9,554 nt of DNA from Melioribacteraceae bacterium (GTDB taxonomy: Bacteria; Bacteroidota; Ignavibacteria; Ignavibacteriales; Melioribacteraceae). The translations under genes and the position numbers were made by a program. Location of the stretch: assembly GCA_023230485.1 (NCBI GenBank), contig JALNXG010000100.1:1-9554 (forward strand). The letters are read 5' to 3'. Below, piece by piece: positions 1 to 5,150 of this stretch (positions within the stretch are counted from its first letter, which is position 1; the number at the start of each line of letters is the position of its first letter). The notes below the pieces were generated by a model that was not told where the DNA came from, made no database searches, and saw nothing but the letters and a program-made list of their open reading frames with translations.

Positions 1-6
1 TAAGCC

Positions 7-35
7 AGCCGTGAGTATATATAATATTCACGGCT
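7..35. terminator. Strong hairpin, probable terminator
   Basis: AGCCGTGA (7-14) pairs perfectly with TCACGGCT (28-35). The stem can extend inward by a G-T pair and three A-T pairs, leaving a 5-base loop. On the plus strand it is followed after three bases by TTTT (39-42), a short U-tail, so it may end a rightward gene lying before the window. On the minus strand it lies about 50 bases after the yceI stop and could also end that transcript, but no T-run is visible on that side before the window edge. Stem strength is read directly; function is inferred. Confidence 0.55.
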
Positions 36-87
36 AACTTTTGATATTCATTCTTAAATTTCGATTGAATAATATCTTTTTCTAAAC

Positions 88-684
88 TCATTTTGATTTA
101 GCAAGCTGAATGTTGATATCTAAATCTACTGTATTACCGACTACTGCATCGCCTGTACCTAAAAGGGCATTAAACTTAAGTCCATAATCTTGACGATTTA
201 ATTCACCCGTAATTTTGAAACCTGCTTTTGTATTTCCACCCATATCGGTTACAATACCATTAAACTTTACATCTAATACTACTTCCTTAGTAACATCTCG
301 CATCGTAAGATCGCCTGTAAGTTTATATTTATTATCACTTACTTTTTTTATCGATTTACTTTTGAAAGTAAGGTTAGGATATTTTTCTGCATTAAAGAAA
401 TCGTCTGATCTTAAGTGATTATCTCTTTTATCATTTTCTGTATAAACTGATGCTGTCTTTGCTGTGAAATCTATTTTAGCAGTGCTGAAATCATCACCCA
501 TTGTGGTAACTGATGCATCAAAGTCTTTGAAGTTACCTTCAACATCTGTGATGACCATGTGGCTTACAGAAAAACCAATTTTTGAATGAGATTTATCGAT
601 GTTCCATTTAGTTTGAGCTGTTGTGGTTGTAAAAGCTGTAAAAGTAAAGATGACCATAAAAAGAAGAGCATATATATTTTTCAT
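88..684 (-). CDS. YceI-family periplasmic lipid-binding-like protein
   Basis: A 198-residue secreted protein of the YceI family. YceI proteins are lipocalin-like beta-barrels that bind isoprenoid or other long lipids, usually in the periplasm; the ligand here is unknown. Residues 1-23 form a signal peptide (KN, a hydrophobic core rich in L/F/V, then TTTTA) with likely cleavage before Q24, a common pattern in Bacteroidota. The mature start (W-x-I-D-x-x-H-S-x-I-x-F-x-V-x-H, residues 27-42) is the YceI opening signature. The segment NHLRSDDFFNAEKYP followed by LTFKS, around residues 89-108, is the second family hallmark, and a D-Y-G-L-K-F stretch follows near the C-terminus. Length fits the family. 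The start is supported by GGAG (minus strand, 693-696) eight bases upstream. It is transcribed away from the polysaccharide operon and is probably an unrelated, separately controlled gene. Confidence 0.93.
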   Translation of the reverse strand: MKNIYALLFMVIFTFTAFTTTTAQTKWNIDKSHSKIGFSVSHMVITDVEGNFKDFDASVTTMGDDFSTAKIDFTAKTASVYTENDKRDNHLRSDDFFNAEKYPNLTFKSKSIKKVSDNKYKLTGDLTMRDVTKEVVLDVKFNGIVTDMGGNTKAGFKITGELNRQDYGLKFNALLGTGDAVVGNTVDLDINIQLAKSK

Positions 685-724
685 AAGTGTAACTCCATTT
701 AGATTGTTGATTTTATTTATAACT

Positions 725-756
725 CAAATATACGTTATAACATCTAATGTTGCAAC
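725..756 (-). promoter_or_regulatory. Bacteroidota-type promoter of yceI
   Basis: On the minus strand TATATTTG (732-725) matches the Bacteroidota -7 element TAnnTTTG exactly. GTTG (756-753) sits 20 bases upstream, in the place of the -33 TTG/TTTG element. Transcription would start shortly before the GGAG ribosome site at 696-693. The match is seen directly; activity is inferred from the known consensus of the Bacteroidota primary sigma factor. Confidence 0.55.
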
Positions 757-758
757 AT
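734..758. promoter_or_regulatory. Two palindromes overlapping the yceI promoter (candidate operator)
   Basis: ATGTTGCAACAT (747-758) is a perfect 12-bp palindrome and GTTATAAC (734-741) a perfect 8-bp one; their centres are 15 bp apart. On the minus strand both sit in a shared GATGTT-xx-AAC pattern, so they look like a repeated site. They cover the -33 element and the spacer of the predicted yceI promoter, where a dimeric repressor would block RNA polymerase. The regulator is not in the window. A MarR- or TetR-like dimer is possible, but nothing here identifies it. Confidence 0.45.
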
Positions 759-1115
759 CTTTTTAAAAAAAGACAAAAATTTTTTTTGAGAGGGGGATAG
801 CGAAAGTGAAAAAATAGTATTTTGATATATGACTCGCGCTAATCGTAGATTTCAGGATCATGCATTAATCTACTGAATTTCAATTTTATAGTTTTTTTGA
901 AGATGCCCTACTTCACGAAAAATTGGCTGCTATTAGCCAACAACCTAAATGCGGACACTAAATTATGATTTTTATTTGATAAAGGCGTTCTTGAAATTCT
1001 TAAAATAGATAATAAATAGTTCAAATACTGGCTATATTCGCTGAATTGGCGTGTTAATTGAAGAAAAATGCTCATAGGATAGTAATTTATATAATTTAAA
1101 TTAATTTTAATTTCT

Positions 1116-1131
1116 TGGCATAGCAATTGGA
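1116..1131 (+). promoter_or_regulatory. Candidate sigma-54 (-24/-12) promoter of the polysaccharide operon
   Basis: TGGCA (1116-1120), six bases, then TTGGA (1127-1131) fits the sigma-54 consensus TGGCAyN5TTGCw with correct spacing. One important position differs: the -12 GC is GG. Start of transcription would fall near 1142, leaving a leader of about 22 bases with AGGA (1152-1155) eight bases before the first ATG. No TAnnTTTG element is seen in the last 80 bases before the gene, which makes the sigma-54 reading the best available. If right, the operon would need an enhancer-binding activator. Confidence 0.4.
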
Positions 1132-1163
1132 TAAGTCTTAACAAGAATTATAGGAATTTAGAT

Positions 1164-2237
1164 ATGTATAGAATTGGAATTAATGGAATGGGGCGAATCG
1201 GACGCGCTATTTTCAGAATAATTAATTTATTTGAAGATATTGAAGTGGTTGCTATAAATGACATTAATCCGGAAATAGCAAATTTAGTATATCTTATAAA
1301 GTATGATTCGTTTTATGGCAGGTTTAAATACAATATTAAACATGATGATCAACATATTTATTTTAATGGTAACACAAAGATTAAAGTATTTAATAAGAAC
1401 AATATAGGTGATGTTGATTGGGCGGCAGCAGGATGTGATGCAGTAATTGAAGCTTCAGGAGTTCATAGTAATTTATCACAATTACCAAAAATGTTAGAAA
1501 CAGGAATTAAAAAAGTTGTCGTAACTTATTCCCCAGATGAGATTGATAAGGTAGTTCTTCTTGGGGCAAATGAAAATTCCTATAATCCCGAAACAGATCA
1601 TATTGTATCGAGCAGTATATGTGATGTAGTGGCTTTTGCTCCGGTTTATAAAATAATAAATGAAAAATTTGGTGTAAAAGCAGGATTTTTAAAAACTTTG
1701 CATCCCTGGCTTTCATATCAAAATTTATTAGATGGTCCTTCATATTCATGGAATAATCCGGGTAAGTTGTATCATCATTACGCCGTTGGTAGAGCTAGTA
1801 CAGCATCCATTATACCCAAACCTACCACTGCAATTCAAGCGGCAAATAAAGTATTCCCTGATGTGCTCGAAAAAATGCGATGTTATTCTTTCCGAATTCC
1901 TACCCCTGTGGTTGGTGCAGCAGATATAACATTTCAATTAAATTCAAAAACCCGTATCAATGATGTCTTAGATGCAATCAATGAATATGAAAGAATGCAA
2001 CGTTGGCCTATAATTTATTTAAATTCTGAACCATTAGTTTCAGTAGATTTTACGGGTACTGATTATTCGGCAGTCATAGATAATAGATGGATTGAAGTAA
2101 TAAATGGTGAACTTCTAAATCTTACATTATGGTATGATAATGAATGGGGCTATAGCCGCAGAGTTGTAGATGTATTAAGACATGTACTGGAATTAACACC
2201 CCAAAAAGTGACTCATGAAGAATTTACTCTGTCTTGA
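1164..2237 (+). CDS. Divergent GAPDH-family dehydrogenase in a polysaccharide operon
   Basis: A 357-residue member of the type I glyceraldehyde-3-phosphate dehydrogenase fold. The NAD-binding half is canonical: G-I-N-G-M-G-R-I-G-R (5-14), N-D at 32-33 (an Asp here usually favours NAD), K-Y-D-S-F-Y-G-R-F (46-54). The C-terminal W-Y-D-N-E-W-G-Y-S (323-331) is also intact. The active-site loop is not: the family's SNASCTTNCLAP reads S-S-S-I-C-D-V-V-A-F-A-P (149-160). The nucleophile C153 and the base H180 remain, and R244 matches the phosphate-contacting Arg231. Residues matching Ser148, Thr150, Thr179, Asp181 and Gly209 of true GAPDH are I152, D154, L183, Y185 and T222. It therefore probably oxidises or reduces another aldehyde/acyl pair, perhaps of a sugar acid, and is unlikely to be the glycolytic enzyme. 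AGGA eight bases upstream supports the start. First gene of the operon; its end overlaps the next gene by 23 bases. Confidence 0.85.
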   Translation: MYRIGINGMGRIGRAIFRIINLFEDIEVVAINDINPEIANLVYLIKYDSFYGRFKYNIKHDDQHIYFNGNTKIKVFNKNNIGDVDWAAAGCDAVIEASGVHSNLSQLPKMLETGIKKVVVTYSPDEIDKVVLLGANENSYNPETDHIVSSSICDVVAFAPVYKIINEKFGVKAGFLKTLHPWLSYQNLLDGPSYSWNNPGKLYHHYAVGRASTASIIPKPTTAIQAANKVFPDVLEKMRCYSFRIPTPVVGAADITFQLNSKTRINDVLDAINEYERMQRWPIIYLNSEPLVSVDFTGTDYSAVIDNRWIEVINGELLNLTLWYDNEWGYSRRVVDVLRHVLELTPQKVTHEEFTLS

Positions 2238-2940
2238 TTTCGATGGCGTGATTTGCGATAGCATCAAAGAATGTCTGCTAATAACTTATAATAGTTATCA
2301 TGAACTAAATGGTGAGAATGAAAAATTAGTTGATTCAATTGATGAGATTTCACAAGCAGTTATTGAGGCATTTAATAAATATCGTTATTTAGTAAGACCA
2401 GCAAGTCATTATTGGATGCTTATGGAATTAATTGCCAAGGGAGAAAAAGAGATAACAGAAGCGTTGTTTTTCAAAAGTCTTATTGGACACGATGAAATAT
2501 TGATGAAATTCGAAAGAATATTTTTTTCAAACCGAAATATATTGATGAATGAAAAAACGGATTTTTGGATGAGTTTAAATACAATTTATCCACAATTCAA
2601 AGAATATATAGAAAAATATGGAGATGACAAATTTTATATAGTAACAAATAAAAATGAATCTGCCGTAAAAACAATTCTTGATTACTATTCAATTAAAATA
2701 GATATCTCCTACCTATTTGCAAAGGAAAGATTTACAACAAAAGAATCAGCATTAAGAGAAATTGCTAAAGAAAACGATCTTTCTTATGCAAATATTTTAT
2801 TTGTTGATGATTCACCGGCAACAATTGAAGAGTTAACCCCCATTTTTCCTAATAGCTATTTAGCTAATTGGGGTTACTATGAGAATGATAAAAACCTAAA
2901 ATCAATAAATTCTCTTTTAGAAACAATGAGGCAGAATTAA
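2215..2940 (+). CDS. HAD-superfamily phosphatase
   Basis: A 241-residue haloacid-dehalogenase-like hydrolase, most likely a cytosolic phosphatase acting on a phosphorylated sugar or sugar acid. All four HAD motifs are present: motif I D-F-D-G-V-I-C-D-S (8-16) with nucleophile D8 and acid/base D10; motif II around I-V-T-N (142-145, T144); motif III lysine K176 in T-T-K-E-S; motif IV L-F-V-D-D-S (195-200, D198/D199) for Mg2+. The helical insert between motif I and II (about 17-115) is a C1 cap of the phosphoglycolate phosphatase/beta-phosphoglucomutase kind. The start lies inside the preceding gene (23-base overlap) with no clear Shine-Dalgarno site, so translation is probably coupled. By position it resembles KdsC or NeuB-pathway phosphatases, which dephosphorylate a keto-sugar acid before CMP activation. 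The substrate cannot be read from the sequence. Confidence 0.88.
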   Translation: MKNLLCLDFDGVICDSIKECLLITYNSYHELNGENEKLVDSIDEISQAVIEAFNKYRYLVRPASHYWMLMELIAKGEKEITEALFFKSLIGHDEILMKFERIFFSNRNILMNEKTDFWMSLNTIYPQFKEYIEKYGDDKFYIVTNKNESAVKTILDYYSIKIDISYLFAKERFTTKESALREIAKENDLSYANILFVDDSPATIEELTPIFPNSYLANWGYYENDKNLKSINSLLETMRQN

Positions 2941-2944
2941 GACA

Positions 2945-3628
2945 ATGAATAAAAAATTAGAGCATAAGAAAGTATTTGGAGGTTATCCTAAGTTTAAAAA
3001 AGAGCTTAATGAATTAGTGGTATCGTTAGAACAAAAGCATTATTTAGAAAGAAAGGTAAAATTTCTGTTAGAAATTCGTGGATATCTAAAAACAAATAAA
3101 TTATTTGGAAATTATATTGAATTCGGATCATATAGATCAGAAATGCAATATGCAGCTTTCAAGATTTTGTCTCAATCAACAGGTATTGAGCATTTTGTGG
3201 GTTTAGATACATATATCGGAGAGCCTACAAAAAACAGAATGGACAATAAGCTAAATCTATTTGATGCGGAAGGTGATTTCGGATGTCAATTCGATAAAGT
3301 TAAAGAATTTGTTGATAAGAACATGAATGGGAAAGGAGTTGTAATTCAAGGAGATTTTAGAGATAAAAGCGTTTTGAAAAAATTGGATAAGTACAAACAA
3401 ATAGCAGTTTCAGTTATTGACTGCAATCTTCTAAGTAGTATTGAAAGTGCTTTTAATTACACAATAAAGAATATTGTCGATGGGGGAATAATATATTTTG
3501 ATGATTTTTTCTATAACATAAAGATTTCAAACGAATTAAACAAATTAATGAAAAAAGCTAATGTAAATTTTATCGAGCATAGTTTTTATCCACCTTTCGG
3601 TAAATCATATCTGGTGATTAGGAAATGA
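2945..3628 (+). CDS. TylF/MycF-like class I SAM-dependent methyltransferase
   Basis: A 227-residue soluble protein resembling macrocin O-methyltransferase (TylF/MycF) type enzymes, which methylate sugar hydroxyls with S-adenosylmethionine. Y-I-E-F-G-S-Y (57-63) is the SAM-binding motif I, G-L-D-T-Y (86-90) the second-strand acid region, Q-G-D-F (135-138) a further SAM loop. V-I-D-C-N-L-L-S-S (157-165) aligns with the family's L-D-G-D-L-Y-E-S, and G-G-I-I-Y-F-D-D-F (180-188) with G-G-x-x-x-x-D-D-Y. In TylF/MycF these Asp residues hold Mg2+. Here D159, D186 and D187 remain while the second Asp of DGD is N161, which may alter metal binding. It starts four bases after the phosphatase gene and its stop overlaps the next start (ATGA). 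In this setting it probably methylates the sugar precursor or the finished glycan; the target is unknown. A related SAM-fold enzyme without methyl transfer cannot be excluded. Confidence 0.72.
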   Translation: MNKKLEHKKVFGGYPKFKKELNELVVSLEQKHYLERKVKFLLEIRGYLKTNKLFGNYIEFGSYRSEMQYAAFKILSQSTGIEHFVGLDTYIGEPTKNRMDNKLNLFDAEGDFGCQFDKVKEFVDKNMNGKGVVIQGDFRDKSVLKKLDKYKQIAVSVIDCNLLSSIESAFNYTIKNIVDGGIIYFDDFFYNIKISNELNKLMKKANVNFIEHSFYPPFGKSYLVIRK

Positions 3629-4392
3629 CTAAAAAGGAATTATTAAAAGGGAAAAAAATCATTGCATTGATTCCAGCGAGACTTGGTAGCAAGAGAGTAA
3701 AAGCAAAAAACTTACGACTTATCAAGGGTAAACCGCTTATCTATTATGCAATTGAAACATGTAAGAAAGTAGAATATTTTGATAAAGTCTATGTTAATTC
3801 AGATAGCTCATTATTTGGAGAAGTGGCTCAAAGATATGGAGTTGATTTTTATAAACGCCCGGAAGAATTTGCTACAAGTCAATCAATGATAGATGAATAT
3901 CTATTTGAATTTTTATCAAATATTGAGTGTGATATACTTGCAGTAATTAATCCTACATCACCATTTTTAAAACCATCCGAAATAGTGGATGCTCTTATAA
4001 ATTTCGTGGAGAATGATTACGACACACAATTAGCATGCACAGATTTTAAGACACATTGCTTTTTGAATAATAAGGCAATTAATTTTTCTACTGATGGGAA
4101 GCATCCTCGCTCGCAAGACTTAACTCCGGTAAAAGGATTGAATTTCGCTGTTACCATTTGGAAGCGAGATAGTTTTATCGAGCAGTTCAAAAAATTAGGA
4201 CATGCAGTTTATACCGGAAAGATAGGTCTATTCTCATTTAATGGTTTATCGGCAATTGATATTGATTGGGATGAAGATTTTCAACTTGCAGAAATAATTA
4301 TGGAAAATAAAGAGCGTTTTGAAACTATAAAACCAGAATGGGACCCAGTCTTGAATGAACTTTTAGAAAACAATATAGATTTTCAGAATTAA
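3625..4392 (+). CDS. NeuA-like CMP-sugar synthetase (acylneuraminate cytidylyltransferase family)
   Basis: A 255-residue nucleotidyltransferase that would join CMP from CTP to the anomeric hydroxyl of a 2-keto sugar acid, releasing pyrophosphate. Seen in order: the CTP-binding loop I-P-A-R-L-G-S-K-R (16-24) followed by K-N-L (28-30) and G-K-P-L-I (35-39); V-N-S-D (57-60); the N-P-T-S-P-F (109-114) motif typical of NeuA; and A-I-D-I-D-W-D-E-D-F-x-L-A-E (210-223), where D212 and D214 match the Mg2+-binding Asp pair of CMP-sialate synthetases. The NPTSP and final motifs look more like NeuA/PseF/LegF than like KdsB. The sugar acid is unknown: no NeuB-, NeuC- or KdsA-like gene is in the window. 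It overlaps the previous gene by four bases and the next by one. The first ten residues are a short non-conserved leader, but no better start is evident. Confidence 0.85.
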   Translation: MTKKELLKGKKIIALIPARLGSKRVKAKNLRLIKGKPLIYYAIETCKKVEYFDKVYVNSDSSLFGEVAQRYGVDFYKRPEEFATSQSMIDEYLFEFLSNIECDILAVINPTSPFLKPSEIVDALINFVENDYDTQLACTDFKTHCFLNNKAINFSTDGKHPRSQDLTPVKGLNFAVTIWKRDSFIEQFKKLGHAVYTGKIGLFSFNGLSAIDIDWDEDFQLAEIIMENKERFETIKPEWDPVLNELLENNIDFQN

Positions 4393-5150
4393 TGTTAATC
4401 AGCAGAATAAATATTGCCGGTAAAAAAAGATGGATAGAAAAAGCAGGAAATAAATATTATCTATTAAACGGTGACCCTTATAAATCCAATCTTACCCGTC
4501 AACCAAATTCCGAATTTATGAATCAAATGGATGTGAAGTTTGTAAATCACTATAAACCAATTTCCGTATTTGGACTTGCTTTCAATTATAAAAGTTTAGT
4601 AGGGAAAAAATTAGAAAAACAAGATCCATTAATATTTTTCAAGTCAGTAAACTCGATTTCATATACACCGGAATCATTTGATTTCCCAAATGAATATTCA
4701 AAGATATGGGTAGAATGCGAATTAGTGATAGTAATAAAAAAAGATTGTAAAAATATATCACTCGAAAAAGCAAAAGACTATATTCTTGGATATACTATGG
4801 GAAGCGATATGACAGGAGAAAATAAATATGGAAGAGATCACCATTTAGCATTCTCTAAAGGAGCTGATAATTTTGCTCCAATTTTTAATTGGGTTAATAC
4901 ATCACCTCCAAAGCAGTTAAAAATGACTACAAAAATTAATAATAAAATCTTTCAAGTAGATTATACAAGTAATCGACTTTGGAATGATTATAAGGCTGTA
5001 TCAGAATTATCAAAGCGATTTACACTAAAAGCAGGTGATTTGATATTTACAGGCACACCTGCAGGCGCAATGGATTCGTTAATAAATAAAGGGGATAAGG
5101 TGGAACACTTTATTCAAAATATCGGAAAACTAAAATTCAATATAAAATAA
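4392..5150 (+). CDS. Fumarylacetoacetate hydrolase (FAH) family protein
   Basis: A 252-residue member of the FAH superfamily, Mg2+-dependent enzymes that hydrolyse, decarboxylate, hydrate or dehydrate 2-keto acids (acylpyruvate hydrolases, 2-keto-3-deoxy-arabinonate dehydratase, HpcE/G-type enzymes). The core motifs are complete: V-F-G-L-A-F-N-Y-K (59-67, family GxNY), F-F-K-S (82-85), the metal ligands E108 and E110 in W-V-E-C-E-L-V-I-V-I, D139 in G-S-D-M-T (29 residues after the second Glu, the usual spacing), K156/D159 in K-G-A-D-N-F-A-P, and G-D-L-I-F-T-G-T-P-A-G (215-225). The first 55 residues match the short N-terminal domain of the family. It sits between a CMP-sugar synthetase and a D-2-hydroxyacid dehydrogenase, joined by a 1-base overlap (TAATG) and a zero-base junction. 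A role on a 2-keto(-3-deoxy) sugar acid is plausible; catechol degradation is not supported by the neighbours. Confidence 0.88.
   Translation: MLISRINIAGKKRWIEKAGNKYYLLNGDPYKSNLTRQPNSEFMNQMDVKFVNHYKPISVFGLAFNYKSLVGKKLEKQDPLIFFKSVNSISYTPESFDFPNEYSKIWVECELVIVIKKDCKNISLEKAKDYILGYTMGSDMTGENKYGRDHHLAFSKGADNFAPIFNWVNTSPPKQLKMTTKINNKIFQVDYTSNRLWNDYKAVSELSKRFTLKAGDLIFTGTPAGAMDSLINKGDKVEHFIQNIGKLKFNIK

Larger units (their letters stand above)
685..1163. other. Divergent intergenic region between yceI and the polysaccharide operon
   Basis: This stretch of 479 bases has no convincing gene. The left end holds the yceI ribosome site, promoter and palindromes. The right end holds the candidate sigma-54 promoter and the ribosome site of the first operon gene. 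The middle (about 760-1100) is AT-rich and contains three modest inverted repeats: GTAGATT/AATCTAC (845-851 and 867-873), TGAAG/CTTCA (898-902 and 911-915) and TTGGCT/AGCCAA (923-928 and 935-940). None is followed by a clear T-run, so they are not obvious terminators. They could be regulator sites, part of a leader or untranslated RNA, or chance. Confidence 0.6.

Noticed and set aside
215..418. A 67-codon plus-strand frame inside yceI
   Set aside because: It is antisense to a clear YceI coding sequence and has no family features; a shadow frame.
1115..1143. A sigma-70 promoter with TTGGCA as -35
   Set aside because: At 17 bases spacing the -10 would be TTAACA, a weak match, while the -24/-12 reading of the same bases is closer to consensus.
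908..1144. A 78-codon minus-strand frame in the intergenic region
   Set aside because: It has no recognisable motif, no good ribosome site, lies across the candidate operon promoter, and its composition looks like translated AT-rich non-coding DNA.
1164..2237. Calling the first operon gene the glycolytic GAPDH (gapA)
   Set aside because: The SNASCTTN motif and several phosphate-binding residues are replaced, and the gene sits in a glycan operon, so the housekeeping name would mislead.
3625..4392. Naming the cytidylyltransferase neuA or kdsB
   Set aside because: Motifs fit the NeuA-like family, but no sialic acid or Kdo synthesis genes are present, so the substrate is unknown and a symbol would imply too much.
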